Below, piece by piece: positions 28,717 to 41,831 of a DNA stretch of 64,000 bases. A model generated the notes under the pieces. It was given only the letters and a program-made list of their open reading frames with translations. It was not told where the DNA came from and searched no databases. The translations under genes were made by a program, and so were the position numbers. Source of the DNA: Geobacter sp. OR-1 (GTDB lineage Bacteria > Desulfobacterota > Desulfuromonadia > Geobacterales > DSM-12255); NCBI RefSeq assembly GCF_000813145.1, contig NZ_BAZF01000006.1, positions 1 through 64,000 on the forward strand. Direction: 5' to 3'. How positions within the stretch are numbered: the first letter of the stretch is position 1; each line of letters begins with the position of its first letter.

Positions 28717-31012
28717 TACACACCCTGCGCACTTCCTTAAGATCGGTTATCCCCTGAAGCACTTTCAAGATACCATCCTGTTTCAAGGTAGTCATACCGT
28801 CTTTGATTGCCTGCTCCCGTATCTGCTCAACCTCCGCCTTTCGCTTCACGAGTCCTTTCATCGCATCAGTCCCTTCAAGCAACTCGTGGAGGCCCACCCT
28901 TCCCTTGTACCCTGAATTATTGCATTTTTCGCAGCCAACCGGCCGATATAGAGACATAGAATCGATATCAATACCGGCAAGCTGGAAATCGGCCCTGCCG
29001 TACTCTTCAACGAGATCGTAAATCTCATCCTTCTCCGGTTTGTAAAGTTCCCGGCACTCGCTGCAGAGCCGCCTGGCCAGCCTCTGAGCAAGGATGCACA
29101 GCACGGCGTCGGAAAAACTGAACGGGTCGAGCCCCATGTCAAGCAGCCGGGTTACGGTTTCGGGGGCTGAGTTGGTATGAAGAGTGGAAAAAACCAGGTG
29201 ACCGGTAAGTGATGATTCAACACCGATCGCGGCGGTTTCCTCGTCGCGCATCTCCCCAACCATGATCACATCAGGATCGGCACGCAAAAATGCCCTTAAA
29301 GCCAGAGCAAAGGTAAAACCGATCTTCGGGTTCACCTGGACCTGGCGAAGACCTTTCTGTGTTATTTCCACCGGATCCTCAGCAGTCCAAATCTTGGTCT
29401 CCGCATCGTTAATCCGGGCAATAGCCGAGTGAAGAGTGGTTGTCTTCCCAGACCCGGTAGGTCCGACAACCAGTATCAATCCGTACGGCTGCTTGACGCA
29501 TTTTTCAAACACAACCGAATTCCGCTCGGTGAGCCCGAGATTTTCAAATGGAATCGGCTCTCCGGAGGCCAAAATACGCATGACCACATCCTCCAGCTGA
29601 CCGGCAGTAGGCAATGTGGCGATACGCAGCTCAACATCGATCGGACCAAACTTCTTGAAATCGATTTTCCCGTCCTGGGGCTTGCGGCGTTCCGCAATAT
29701 CGAGCCCGGACATGATCTTTATGCGCGAAGTTACCGCATGCTTGAATTTGTACGGGATGCGCTGATAGATCTTGCACCGGCCGTCGACCCTGATTCTCAC
29801 CAGGACATCGTTTTTCCCGGGGTAAGGCTCGATATGGATATCAGATGCCTTCATCCTGTAGGCATCGCAAATGATCTTGTTCACAAGTTGTACGATAACA
29901 CTGTCCTGTTCCGAGACCCTTTGAACCTCCTGCTCGACATCCGGCTCATCACCCGATTCCAGCCTGCTGAGGAGGTCATTGATGCTGGTGGAGTCGCCGG
30001 ACGGACTACTCCCTTCAAGATGGTAATAATGATCGATGAAACGTTCGATATCTTCCCGGAAAGAGGCTACGTAGGATATCCGGCGATATTCGGGATAGAT
30101 GAATTTGATAAGATCCTGTTTGCCAAGATCGGTGGGGTCTTCCATTGCCACGGAGAGTACGCCGTTTTCGATCTTCACCGGCACCCAGTGCTCTTTTCTC
30201 AGCCTCTCGGGCTTGATCTTGTTCAAGATATCTTCAATAGGCGGGAGTTGCGGATCGAACAGGGTGAAATCAGTACCAAAATAGAGACTAAGACACTTGG
30301 CCATATCATCACGGGAGACCTTACAATCCCTCATCAGGATCTGATCCAGGCCGAGAGCGGCAATTTCGCTGCTTTTGCTCGCTTTTTCAATGTCACGTTC
30401 GTCAATGATATTCTTGTCCAACAGATAGTGGTAGCGGGATTTCTGCCTGATGATCTTCGTGGATGCGCTGATCCGGTAGATATTGTGGATCGCTATGGAG
30501 AGCGAAGCGGCAAGCTCGGAGACATAGCTGATGTCCATATCGTTGAACCCGGTGTGGTCCTTCTTGTTGATCAGTTGGATGACCCCGATCAGCACATTGT
30601 TGAACTTCATCGGCACAGACAGTATTTGCGTGCTCTTGAAACCGCTCTTTTGATCCCATGACTTGTCGAACTTGAGAGAGGTATTGATCATCCGCAGTTC
30701 ATGATCGTCATAAACATTTTTGACATTGACAATGGTCCCGGAATAGGCACAGAAACCAGCGATACTCGTTGTACTGATCGGCACCACAATCTGCTGCAGT
30801 TCGTCACCGGTCTTCACCCGTGAAACCAGAATGTTTTTCTTGGTATCAGCCACATATATCGTGATCCGTTCCGCTTTGAACAGTTCGGCGATACTGTCTT
30901 TCAACTGGATAAGGATCGAATTGAGGGATGTGGCGGAGTGAATTTCATTGATCTGCTCCATGAACTTCTTGCGGTATTCAAGTTGACTCTTGAGATATTC
31001 GGTTTCATTCAT
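28709..31012 (-). CDS. GspE/PilB-family secretion ATPase with N-terminal GAF domain
   Basis: 767 residues. A GAF domain occupies about 20-180 (ERITIYVADTKKN; SVPMKFNNVLIGVIQLINKK). An MshEN-like N-domain follows at about 200-340 (RLRKEHWVPVKIENGVLSVAMEDP). The ATPase domain has Walker A (GPTGSGKTTTLHSA), an Asp box (TAEDPVEI), Walker B (FLRADPDVIMVGEMRDEETA) and a His box (HLVFSTLHTN). A four-cysteine zinc site (CSECRELY and CEKC) is typical of GspE. No other type II or IV pilus gene is near. The GAF suggests that assembly or disassembly is gated by a small ligand. Whether it serves type II secretion or pili is not clear. Confidence 0.88.
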   Translation of the reverse strand: MNETEYLKSQLEYRKKFMEQINEIHSATSLNSILIQLKDSIAELFKAERITIYVADTKKNILVSRVKTGDELQQIVVPISTTSIAGFCAYSGTIVNVKNVYDDHELRMINTSLKFDKSWDQKSGFKSTQILSVPMKFNNVLIGVIQLINKKDHTGFNDMDISYVSELAASLSIAIHNIYRISASTKIIRQKSRYHYLLDKNIIDERDIEKASKSSEIAALGLDQILMRDCKVSRDDMAKCLSLYFGTDFTLFDPQLPPIEDILNKIKPERLRKEHWVPVKIENGVLSVAMEDPTDLGKQDLIKFIYPEYRRISYVASFREDIERFIDHYYHLEGSSPSGDSTSINDLLSRLESGDEPDVEQEVQRVSEQDSVIVQLVNKIICDAYRMKASDIHIEPYPGKNDVLVRIRVDGRCKIYQRIPYKFKHAVTSRIKIMSGLDIAERRKPQDGKIDFKKFGPIDVELRIATLPTAGQLEDVVMRILASGEPIPFENLGLTERNSVVFEKCVKQPYGLILVVGPTGSGKTTTLHSAIARINDAETKIWTAEDPVEITQKGLRQVQVNPKIGFTFALALRAFLRADPDVIMVGEMRDEETAAIGVESSLTGHLVFSTLHTNSAPETVTRLLDMGLDPFSFSDAVLCILAQRLARRLCSECRELYKPEKDEIYDLVEEYGRADFQLAGIDIDSMSLYRPVGCEKCNNSGYKGRVGLHELLEGTDAMKGLVKRKAEVEQIREQAIKDGMTTLKQDGILKVLQGITDLKEVRRVCIK

Positions 31013-31105
31013 CTTATGTTCTCCGAAAGATAGGTAAAGCGATGATTATCGCCCTGCATTGAGGTTACAGTGCGCTGAAAGAATGTCAATTGCATGGGGA
31101 GAGAA

Positions 31106-31139
31106 CAAAAAAACGCCCGACACAAGTGTGCCGGGCGTT
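31106..31139 (-). terminator. Rho-independent terminator of the kor operon
   Basis: The stem ACGCCCG/CGGGCGT with an inner ACAC/GTGT pairing is followed on the minus strand by seven T residues, 25 bases past korC. Confidence 0.85.
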
Positions 31140-31163
31140 GTTATTCAGATATGGAAATTGTAA

Positions 31164-31712
31164 TTACTTCTTGGCAGCCATGGCCTTATCGTAACCAAGG
31201 TTGAATGCCTTCTTGTTCAGCTCGAGAAATGCCTCGGGTACACGGGAAAGCACAGCTTTCTCGGCAGCTTCCTTAGATACGACACCGGTCAAAGCAACCA
31301 TGGCACCAAGAGCAACAATGTTGGTAACGATCTCACGACCTACTTCGTTCTTGGCGGTATTGGTGATATTAAACTTAGTCACCTTGAAACTCCCTGCCGG
31401 CTCTCTGGTGATCAGGTCCGAGTCGATGAGGAGAACCCCGCCTTCCTTGAGGTCATGTGAATACTTGTCGCATGCTTCCTGAGTAAGAGCGAGGAGAGCG
31501 TCGACTTTTGTTGCCTTTGGGTAGTCGATTGTGTCATCGGAAATGATAACCTCCGACTTGGATGCTCCACCACGGGCCTCAGGACCGTAGCTCTGCGACT
31601 GAACTGCCTGCTTGCCATCATAAATGGAAGCAGCTTCAGCCATGATGACGCCGGCCAGGATCAGCCCCTGCCCGCCGGCACCGGAAAAGCGAATCTCATA
31701 TCTTCCAGCCAT
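31164..31712 (-). CDS. korC: 2-oxoglutarate:ferredoxin oxidoreductase gamma subunit
   Basis: 182 residues, the usual gamma-subunit length. The start MAGRYEIRFSGAGGQGLILAG is the family signature; QSQSYGPEARGGASKSEVIIS follows. It is the last gene of the kor operon (33 bases after korB) and ends before a strong terminator. The complex converts 2-oxoglutarate and CoA to succinyl-CoA with reduction of ferredoxin, replacing the NAD-linked dehydrogenase in the TCA cycle. Confidence 0.93.
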   Translation of the reverse strand: MAGRYEIRFSGAGGQGLILAGVIMAEAASIYDGKQAVQSQSYGPEARGGASKSEVIISDDTIDYPKATKVDALLALTQEACDKYSHDLKEGGVLLIDSDLITREPAGSFKVTKFNITNTAKNEVGREIVTNIVALGAMVALTGVVSKEAAEKAVLSRVPEAFLELNKKAFNLGYDKAMAAKK

Positions 31713-31745
31713 TTTCTTCTCTCCTTTGAATTGGCGAAGTTCGTT

Positions 31746-32567
31746 CTAGCGGGCAGTGCCCTGAGCGCGCTCGATTACCTTTGCATACTCCTGGCAGTAC
31801 TCAGGCTTATCCTGCTTATGGAGTACGCCGGTGAGGATTTTCCCTTTGAGCTGCTCGGGGTCCATCTTCTCGGCAGCCTTGACAGGAACTGCAACATCCT
31901 TGAGCCGGTTCATCATCTCGATAACAGACTTGTACTTGTTACGGCGTCCGTAGGTTGTCGGACAGTCGTCAAGGATCTCGACAACAGAGAAACCTTTGTG
32001 CTGAATCGCTTCAACAATGAGCTTATCGATCTGGTTGGCATGGAATGCCGTTCCGCGGGCAACAAAGGATGCGCCGGCACCGATTGCCAGCTTGGCGATA
32101 TCGAAACCCGGATCAGGGTTGCCGTAAGGTGTCGTGGAAGCCTTTGCGCCTGTAGGCGTACAGGGTGAGAACTGACCACCGGTCATACCGTAGATCATGT
32201 TGTTCATGATTATATAGGTCATGTCGATATTACGGCGGCAGGCATGGATGAAGTGGTTGCCGCCAATGGCAGTGCCATCGCCGTCGCCACCGCAGAGAAT
32301 AACGTTCATCTCAGGCTTTGCCATCTTCACCCCGGTAGCGAATGCAGCAGCACGGCCATGTGCGGTGTGCAGAGTGCAGCAGTCAATGTAGCCCGGGAGA
32401 CGCGAAGCGCAACCGATACCCGAGACAATGGCGGTATTTTCCTTCTTCAGCTGGAGAGTCTCCAGCGCCCGGATAAGACCTTTCATGACGATGCCGTGGC
32501 CACAGCCTGGACACCAGATATGGGGAAGCTTGCCGGGGCGAAGCCATTTATCATAATCAAAAGACAT
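31746..32567 (-). CDS. korB: 2-oxoglutarate:ferredoxin oxidoreductase beta subunit (TPP-binding)
   Basis: 273 residues. The start has HIWCPGCGHGIVMKG, the N-terminal Cys pair of the family. The thiamine diphosphate motif is GGDGDGTAIGGNHFIHA ending in TYIIMNNMIYGMTGGQFSPC. A short subunit of this size is typical of KorB. It begins two bases after the korA stop, so translation is coupled. Confidence 0.94.
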   Translation of the reverse strand: MSFDYDKWLRPGKLPHIWCPGCGHGIVMKGLIRALETLQLKKENTAIVSGIGCASRLPGYIDCCTLHTAHGRAAAFATGVKMAKPEMNVILCGGDGDGTAIGGNHFIHACRRNIDMTYIIMNNMIYGMTGGQFSPCTPTGAKASTTPYGNPDPGFDIAKLAIGAGASFVARGTAFHANQIDKLIVEAIQHKGFSVVEILDDCPTTYGRRNKYKSVIEMMNRLKDVAVPVKAAEKMDPEQLKGKILTGVLHKQDKPEYCQEYAKVIERAQGTAR

Positions 32568-32569
32568 GG

Positions 32570-33703
32570 TTACTTGACCTCCTTCATCTTGTCGAGGATC
32601 TGACCTGGATTGATCGGCTCTCCGTCAACGCGGAAAATGCCGAGAACCGGGGCATTGCCTTCGATGCACCCTTTTATAATGCCTGCACACATGCCAAGGT
32701 TCATCTCCGGAGAAATGAAAGCCTTTACCTTCTTGGATATCTCGAGGAGTCTCTGCTCAGGGAAAGGCCAGAAGGTAATCGGACGGAAGAGGCCTGCCTT
32801 GATACCCTGCTTACGGGCTTCATTCACTGCAAAACGAGCTGACCTGGAGGATGAGCCAAAGGCGACAACTACTATTTCCGCATCATCAATCTGGTACTCT
32901 TCCCACTTCATTATATCTGCGGCATTCCCCTCAACCTTGCGGACCTGACGCTCTTCCTCGGCCTGAACAACTTCAGCCTTGGTGGTCGGGAATCCGTCCT
33001 GCATCTTGTTCAGACCGGTTACATGGAACTTGTAACCGGATCCGAAGCCGGCCAGAGGAGGAACGTCACCGAAAGATGTGTCGTACGGCTTGTACTTGTC
33101 CGGTGTTACGGAAGGAGCAGTACGATCGATAACTTCCAGCTCGCCCGGCTCAGGGAATACGATCCGCTCGCGCATATGGGCAACGATCTCGTCAGGCATT
33201 ACCATTACCGGCGTGCGGTACTTCTCGGCCAGGTTGAACGCCCTGACAGTCTCTTCGAACACTTCCTGAACAGAAGCGGGGACAAGACAGATTGCCGGAT
33301 GGTCGCCGTGGGTACCCCACTTGGCAGACATGATGTCAGACTGCGACGGTCCGGTAGGCATACCGGTAGAAGGGCCACCACGCATGACGTTGAAAACAAC
33401 GCAGGGAACTTCGGTGATGCATGCATAGCCGATATTTTCCTGCTTAAGCGAGAGACCAGGGCCTGATGTAGAAGTCAGGGTCTTGACGCCGGTAAGCGAT
33501 GCCCCGATAATAGCGGCCATTGCGCCGATCTCATCTTCCATCTGGATGAACTTGCCCCCGACCTTCGGAAGTTCGGCCGACATTACTTCGGCAACTTCTG
33601 TGGAAGGGGTGATCGGGTAACCAGCAAAAAACTTGCAGCCGGCATACAGTGCGCCTTGGGCCGCAGCTTCGTTACCCTGCAGAAAAGCAACTTTCTTAGC
33701 CAC
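32570..33703 (-). CDS. korA: 2-oxoglutarate:ferredoxin oxidoreductase alpha subunit
   Basis: 377 residues. AAQGALYAGCKFFAGYPITPSTEVAE and GGKFIQMEDEIGAMAAIIGA are the signature of the pyrimidine-binding alpha subunit, and TSTSGPGLSLKQE is the substrate-side loop. It lacks a fused gamma domain, in line with the separate korC. It follows korD by 23 bases and precedes korB by two. Confidence 0.94.
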   Translation of the reverse strand: MAKKVAFLQGNEAAAQGALYAGCKFFAGYPITPSTEVAEVMSAELPKVGGKFIQMEDEIGAMAAIIGASLTGVKTLTSTSGPGLSLKQENIGYACITEVPCVVFNVMRGGPSTGMPTGPSQSDIMSAKWGTHGDHPAICLVPASVQEVFEETVRAFNLAEKYRTPVMVMPDEIVAHMRERIVFPEPGELEVIDRTAPSVTPDKYKPYDTSFGDVPPLAGFGSGYKFHVTGLNKMQDGFPTTKAEVVQAEEERQVRKVEGNAADIMKWEEYQIDDAEIVVVAFGSSSRSARFAVNEARKQGIKAGLFRPITFWPFPEQRLLEISKKVKAFISPEMNLGMCAGIIKGCIEGNAPVLGIFRVDGEPINPGQILDKMKEVK

Positions 33704-33726
33704 GTTACTTACCTCCTGTAAATTGT

Positions 33727-33921
33727 TTATGCAGTTACCTTAATCGCGAAATCGGGGCAGCGGAGCTCGCACTGCATGCACTTGATGCAGGCCTCCAGAT
33801 CCTTTACTGCCGCGACAAACCCTTTCATCTCCAGGACCTGCTTCGGGCAAAATTCCACGCAGATGTGGCAACCCTTGCAGTACTTCTCGATGATTTCGAT
33901 TGTGGGAAGCTTCTTTTCCAT
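33727..33921 (-). CDS. korD: 2-oxoglutarate:ferredoxin oxidoreductase ferredoxin-like delta subunit
   Basis: 64 residues with two 4Fe-4S motifs, CKGCHICVEFCPKQ and CIKCMQCELRCPDF. AAGGAG lies about nine bases before the ATG at 33921. Placed first in the kor operon, it fits the delta subunit that wires the complex to ferredoxin. Confidence 0.92.
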   Translation of the reverse strand: MEKKLPTIEIIEKYCKGCHICVEFCPKQVLEMKGFVAAVKDLEACIKCMQCELRCPDFAIKVTA

Positions 33922-33972
33922 CTACATACGCTCCTTTTGTGTATTGGGCCTATAGGGCTGAAAAACCGTGAG

Positions 33973-34002
33973 ACTATAGCACAGCGTTTACACTAAAAGC
34001 AA
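33973..34002 (-). promoter_or_regulatory. Possible kor operon promoter
   Basis: On the minus strand TTGCTT (34002-33997) and TATAGT (33978-33973) are 18 bases apart, about 50 bases before korD. The mdh terminator lies just upstream, so kor needs its own promoter. Confidence 0.45.
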
Positions 34003-34073
34003 GTCAGGTTTAAGACATTGTTTCTGGACCTGAATTTCGGGACGAGAAGAGGTGACAGGTGAAGAAAACAGGA

Positions 34074-34099
34074 AAAAGAAGGGCCGAAGCCCTTCTTTT
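34074..34099 (-). terminator. Terminator of mdh
   Basis: A perfect 11-base stem (AAAAGAAGGGC and complement) with a CGAA/TTCG loop and a T-run on the minus strand, 39 bases past the mdh stop. It separates icd-mdh from korDABC. Confidence 0.85.
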
Positions 34100-34137
34100 G
34101 CTTGCGGAGTACTTTCAGTGCGGCTGAAGCCGGAAGA

Positions 34138-35133
<996 letters not shown>

Positions 35134-35151
35134 TTATGGCCTACAGATAAA

Positions 35152-37413
<2,262 letters not shown>

Positions 37414-37467
37414 CTAGGTATGCAGTTCGCCGGGTTTCAGGGGCTCCTGTCGGAGCATGCAGAAAAG

Positions 37468-37503
37468 TTTGTATACAGTATACAAAGCACTATAGCGTGT
37501 CAA
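37468..37503 (-). promoter_or_regulatory. icd promoter with 19-bp palindromic operator
   Basis: On the minus strand TTGACA (37503-37498) is followed after 15 bases by TATACT. The perfect palindrome TTTGTATAC-A-GTATACAAA (37468-37486, plus strand) covers the -10. The same core occurs over the acnB -10 at 22233-22245, which argues for a common repressor. Confidence 0.7.
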
Positions 37504-37572
37504 GAAAAAATATAATCGTTTAATAATGGTGAAATTACTGCGAAAAACTATAGTGGGAGTGAAATCGGAGGG

Positions 37573-38298
37573 TCAGTGGAGTCGCCTCTCCTGGGCATAG
37601 CGGCGGGCTTCCTGCATATCCTCGCGGCTCATGTTTCTAGGCACTCTGAGAGTCTGGCCGGGCCAGAGATTGCTCGGATCGCGAATCTGGTCGCGGTTTG
37701 CCCTGTAAATCAGCGGCCAGAGGAAGGAATCATTGTATACTTCAGGCAAAGCTGCAATCAGAGGGAGTGATTCACCCCGCTTGACCGTGTGACTCGCGAC
37801 CAGACTGTGCTCTTTTTGAGCCCTCTGGCGCTCTGCCTGTCTGCGGGCTTCTTCTTCAGCATCCTGTTTTGCCTGCTCGGCTATTCGCGCCAAAAGCTCT
37901 TCGGCTTCCTTCCTGCGAATCTCTTTTTCGTGCTCCAGAGCAGCGAGCCTTTCCTGCTCGCGCTGCTGCAGTTCCTGCTGCCGAAGCCGCTCAACTTCAG
38001 CGATCCTCTTCTTTTCTGAAGCCAAATTTTCCTTTAGGAGTTCCCCTTTAAGGATGACGAGGTTGAAGAGGTTATCTGCCTCTTCAACCTCATCGTTCAG
38101 CAACAGTTCTTCTGCTCGGGCAAAGGTTGCGGCGAGGTTATTATACTCCGAAGGCGACAAGGTCGGCGCTCCATCGGCACGAACCGTCTGCACCAGTTGT
38201 CCGGCCTTGGTGTACCATAGCGGCATCGGCGTGGAACACCCTGTTACAAGCAACAGCAGACCGGCAAATAAAATTAAGATATAACCTTTCGCAGCCAT
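37573..38298 (-). CDS. LysM-domain lipoprotein with long coiled coil
   Basis: 241 residues. A signal peptide with lipobox LLVTGC (Cys21) is followed by a helical region and a long charged coiled coil of Glu/Arg/Gln/Ala (about 85-165; ERLRQQELQQREQERLAALE). The C-terminus is a LysM domain (HTVKRGESLPLIAALPEVYN; SFLWPLIYRANRDQI; LWPGQTLRVP), which binds peptidoglycan. It would tether the outer membrane or a complex to the cell wall. It begins nine bases after aspS on the same strand. Confidence 0.82.
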   Translation of the reverse strand: MAAKGYILILFAGLLLLVTGCSTPMPLWYTKAGQLVQTVRADGAPTLSPSEYNNLAATFARAEELLLNDEVEEADNLFNLVILKGELLKENLASEKKRIAEVERLRQQELQQREQERLAALEHEKEIRRKEAEELLARIAEQAKQDAEEEARRQAERQRAQKEHSLVASHTVKRGESLPLIAALPEVYNDSFLWPLIYRANRDQIRDPSNLWPGQTLRVPRNMSREDMQEARRYAQERRLH

Positions 38299-38307
38299 CC
38301 AGCCCCC

Positions 38308-40098
38308 TTAAGGCTGCTGTTTAACCGCAAGTCTGACACCAAGCTCCCTGAGTTGCTTTGCATCAACGGGGGACGGCGCTTCAGACATGAGACACGCTCC
38401 CTTTTGGGTCTTCGGAAAGGCTATGACGTCACGGATAGAGTCACTGCCGGTAAGAAGCATAATAAGCCGGTCCATGCCAAAGGCAATCCCGCCGTGAGGC
38501 GGAGTACCAAACTCCAGAGCGTCCAGGAGGAACCCGAACTTCATCCGCGCATCCTCTTCGGACAGTCCGAGCATCTTGAACATCAGAGACTGGATTTTTT
38601 CCTGATGAATCCTGATGGAACCGCCGCCGATCTCGTTGCCGTTCAGCACCAGGTCGTAAGCCTTGGCCCGGCAACGGCCAGGATCGGATTCCACGTACTG
38701 CAGGTCTTCGTCCATCGGGGCCGTAAACGGATGATGTACGGCGGCCCAGCGTTTGTCATCCTCGTCCCACTCCAGGAGCGGAAAGTCGGTTATCCAGACA
38801 AATCTGAAGACGTTCTTGTCCAGCAGACCGAGCAGGTTGGCAAGGTGATTACGGAGCTTGCCGAGAGAATCGTTGACGACCTTGGGCTTGTCGGCCACGA
38901 ACAGCAGAAGGTCGCCCTCGCCGGCATCAAACGCCTTGTTCATCGTATCAATCTCTTCAGGGGTGAAGAACTTGGCAATGGGCGAATGCCACGCGCCGTT
39001 TTCGATCTTCACATAGGCAAGTCCTTTTGCTCCGTAAATCTTCGCAAATTCGGTAAGGTCGTCGATCTCCTTGCGCGAGAAGCCGGCACACCCCTTGGCA
39101 TTCAGACCCTTTATGATGCCACCCGATGCCGCGACATCGGCAAAGACCTTGAAACCGGAATTTTTGACCAGATCGGTCAACTCGACCAGTTCAAGCCCAA
39201 AGCGCAGATCTGGGTTATCCACCCCGAACCGCCTTATTGCCTCCGCATAGGTCATTCTCTCTACCGGCAGCTGTACATCCACACCCTTTGCCTGTTTAAA
39301 GATACGGGCAATAAGTCCCTCCATGACCTTGATGATATCATCGCGGTCAATGAAAGACATCTCGCAGTCAATCTGGGTAAACTCCGGCTGCCTGTCCGCC
39401 CTCAGATCCTCGTCGCGGAAACAGCGCACCACCTGGAAATAGCGGTCATAACCCGAAACCATGAGAATCTGCTTGAATATCTGCGGCGACTGGGGAAGAG
39501 CATAAAAGTTACCCGGATTTATACGGGAAGGCACCAGGAAGTCACGCGCCCCTTCCGGAGTCGATTTGGTCAGAAACGGGGTCTCGATCTCGAGGAACCC
39601 GCTATCGGTAAGATACTGGCGGGTAACCTGTGCGACCTGTGACCGCAAGATGAGATTCTGCTGGAGCTGGGTCCGGCGCAAATCCAGATAACGGTATTTC
39701 AACCTGAGATTTTCCGCGACATCGACATACTCATCGAGTGTGAACGGCAGTGCCTTGGAACGGTTGAGAACGCGGCATTCCGAGACCTGGATCTCCACTT
39801 CGCCGGTTTTCATATTGGGATTGACCGTCCCCTCAGGCCTGGGAATAACTTTCCCTTTCACGGCAAGGACGAACTCGCTCCGTACAGATTCAGCTTTAGC
39901 ATGCGATTCAGGATTAATCTCCGGATCGAAAACTACCTGCGCAATCCCTTCCCGGTCCCGAAGATCGATAAAAATAAGGCCCCCATGGTCACGGCGGCGC
40001 ATGGCCCACCCCATCAGCACCACTTCCTTGCCGAGGTCAGCACTCGTAAGTGCCCCGCAATATCCTGTTCTTTTCCAGTCCCCCATGAAATCTATCAT
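38308..40098 (-). CDS. aspS: Aspartyl-tRNA synthetase
   Basis: 596 residues, the bacterial type with an anticodon-binding OB fold (about 12-110) and a GAD insert (about 290-420). Class II motifs: [24 protein letters not shown] (motif 2 region begins later at [20 protein letters not shown]) and motif 3 [19 protein letters not shown]. An AGGGGG site precedes the ATG at 40098; another in-frame ATG lies four codons in. The sequence alone does not show whether it also charges tRNA-Asn. A palindrome GCGTATACGC lies at 40197-40206 in its upstream region. Confidence 0.95.
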   Translation of the reverse strand: MIDFMGDWKRTGYCGALTSADLGKEVVLMGWAMRRRDHGGLIFIDLRDREGIAQVVFDPEINPESHAKAESVRSEFVLAVKGKVIPRPEGTVNPNMKTGEVEIQVSECRVLNRSKALPFTLDEYVDVAENLRLKYRYLDLRRTQLQQNLILRSQVAQVTRQYLTDSGFLEIETPFLTKSTPEGARDFLVPSRINPGNFYALPQSPQIFKQILMVSGYDRYFQVVRCFRDEDLRADRQPEFTQIDCEMSFIDRDDIIKVMEGLIARIFKQAKGVDVQLPVERMTYAEAIRRFGVDNPDLRFGLELVELTDLVKNSGFKVFADVAASGGIIKGLNAKGCAGFSRKEIDDLTEFAKIYGAKGLAYVKIENGAWHSPIAKFFTPEEIDTMNKAFDAGEGDLLLFVADKPKVVNDSLGKLRNHLANLLGLLDKNVFRFVWITDFPLLEWDEDDKRWAAVHHPFTAPMDEDLQYVESDPGRCRAKAYDLVLNGNEIGGGSIRIHQEKIQSLMFKMLGLSEEDARMKFGFLLDALEFGTPPHGGIAFGMDRLIMLLTGSDSIRDVIAFPKTQKGACLMSEAPSPVDAKQLRELGVRLAVKQQP

Positions 40099-40327
40099 CA
40101 GCAGATACCCCCTCTGTATAGGTACTAATCTCGGAAAAATCGATGTAGTATACTCAAAACAGCCCGCCGCATCAATCGGAATTAATCCATCAACAGGCGT
40201 ATACGCAAATATATCCGAAAAGTTGGCAACTAAGCGGCAACATCGTGGGGAATTACGGATTTCAGGGGATTCAATTCAGTAAAATACTTTGATTAACAAG
40301 GAGGCATCATCACAATTCTAAAATACT

Positions 40328-40356
40328 TGCCCGTCCGGGCAGTTCCCGGACGGGCA
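40328..40356 (-). terminator. Hairpin downstream of the octaheme cytochrome gene
   Basis: A perfect 12-base GC-rich stem (TGCCCGTCCGGG and complement) with a five-base loop, 14 bases past the stop. The following minus-strand sequence is only partly T-rich (AAGTATTTTAG). Confidence 0.65.
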
Positions 40357-40370
40357 TGATCTAAATCCGA

Positions 40371-41747
40371 CTACCAGTCTTCCTTCTGCTTTTCAATCAG
40401 CTTCTTAAGGTACAATTCAGGACTTATGAGTTTCGATATCTCTTTTTCCGTATAGCCCAGATCCTTGAAATTCAAGAGACCATTGGGCGCATGGCAGTTT
40501 GTGCACGAAAGCGCCTTGGTCTTGGTTACCAGGTGATTGCTCCCGAAGTAAATCGTCTGCCAACCCGGGACAGGCTCATAATCCTTGATCCCCATGGTTT
40601 TTGCCGCTGATGCAACGCCGGCAAGCGTATCGCCGGTTGCCATCGGTGGGGCAAAATCCATTGCCAGGAGGTTACCGGTCTTTTTGTCAAAGAACGCCTT
40701 GCCCTGGAACACCTTGAATGCATAGATCTTGCTTTCGCGATCGCCGCGGCTCCCTTTCGGGCCGATGAAATCGGGCACATTGCGGACAGTCCTGTTATAC
40801 CAGGCGTAGATAGGGGCGTTCTCGTTCGCCTCCCGCTTCAGGGTTGACGGCTCATAAAACTTGTCGGCCCCCTTCTCCCAGGCGGTAAAGTCCTTAGCCA
40901 CTGCACCGCCGGTTCTGGGAATATGGCATGTCTGGCAGGCGATTCTTGCGGTATGCCGGTTAAGATCGGCGTCCTTATGCGGCTTGGCGCCGTGACAGGA
41001 TGCGTCGTCGCACGAAAGCCGGATGCCGTCGTTGGCCCAGTTGTTAGGATCATAACCTGTTGGGATGCGGTGATTGCTCGCCTTGTGGCAGTCTACGCAA
41101 ACCATTCCTTTGGCCGCATGGACATCGGTGTCTTTCTTAAAGGCAAAGCCTCTCTTGACGTAAACGCCACCACCGGCAGCCTCGTGACAAACCATGCAGT
41201 TCTTTACTGTCGGCTTGCCGATACCAAGTGCCGCCTTCTTGCTCCTGTCTTGCCCCAGAACCACTTCGCCCTTCTCGTTTTTAAACGGCTTGCGCTCCCT
41301 GAAATCATAGCTGGACGAGTGACAAACCAGGCAGTCTATCGCCTGTTGCGCCTCGGCACCGGAACTACCGACATCGAAGAGATGGTTTCCGGGGTGGCAG
41401 GTATTGCACCCGGAAAACTTGGTCTTACCGGTTTCCGGGCTTTTCGGGATCTCCTTCAGGTTATTGACGATGTCGTTGCCGTTGCACATCGTGTAAATAC
41501 GATTTTTCATCCCGTATTCCTTACTCTGGTCAAGGTTCTCGACATTGTCCACCTTGGATGCATGTTTCCAGTGCACAGTATCCAGAAAAGTCTTTGCAGT
41601 ACCCTCGTGACACACTTCACAGGTTTTTGGGCCGTCATACCCATTCTTCTCTATATATTCGCGCCCCTCCTTGTGATCACCGGCAAAGGCGGTTCCGGTA
41701 ATGAAAATTGATATAATACCGGCAGCGGCAAGCATTGTTCTTAACAT
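40371..41747 (-). CDS. extKL: Secreted octaheme c-type cytochrome (ExtKL-like)
   Basis: 458 residues with a signal peptide (cleavage after about residue 22, TAFAG). Seven CxxCH motifs start at residues 43, 114, 139, 184, 217, 271 and 415. An eighth motif, CDDASCH (246-252), is a rarer CX4CH site. The layout, with a long heme-free stretch before the last heme, recalls octaheme cytochromes of the tetrathionate-reductase type. It follows the small protein and porin genes on the same strand, so it probably belongs to the porin complex, perhaps on the outer face. The ext name is recalled by context and order; heme number is directly visible. Confidence 0.8.
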   Translation of the reverse strand: MLRTMLAAAGIISIFITGTAFAGDHKEGREYIEKNGYDGPKTCEVCHEGTAKTFLDTVHWKHASKVDNVENLDQSKEYGMKNRIYTMCNGNDIVNNLKEIPKSPETGKTKFSGCNTCHPGNHLFDVGSSGAEAQQAIDCLVCHSSSYDFRERKPFKNEKGEVVLGQDRSKKAALGIGKPTVKNCMVCHEAAGGGVYVKRGFAFKKDTDVHAAKGMVCVDCHKASNHRIPTGYDPNNWANDGIRLSCDDASCHGAKPHKDADLNRHTARIACQTCHIPRTGGAVAKDFTAWEKGADKFYEPSTLKREANENAPIYAWYNRTVRNVPDFIGPKGSRGDRESKIYAFKVFQGKAFFDKKTGNLLAMDFAPPMATGDTLAGVASAAKTMGIKDYEPVPGWQTIYFGSNHLVTKTKALSCTNCHAPNGLLNFKDLGYTEKEISKLISPELYLKKLIEKQKEDW

Positions 41748-41831
41748 GTGCAGATCTCCCTATAATCTTTAAATTAACATACTCAAATATTGCCATAAAT
41801 TAAATATATTGATTTTTATATACTTATAGGC

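Noticed and set aside
29429-30661. 410-residue plus-strand open frame
   Set aside because: Shadow of the GspE ATPase gene; no domain seen.
38353-39642. 429-residue plus-strand open frame
   Set aside because: Shadow of aspS, whose class II synthetase motifs are intact.
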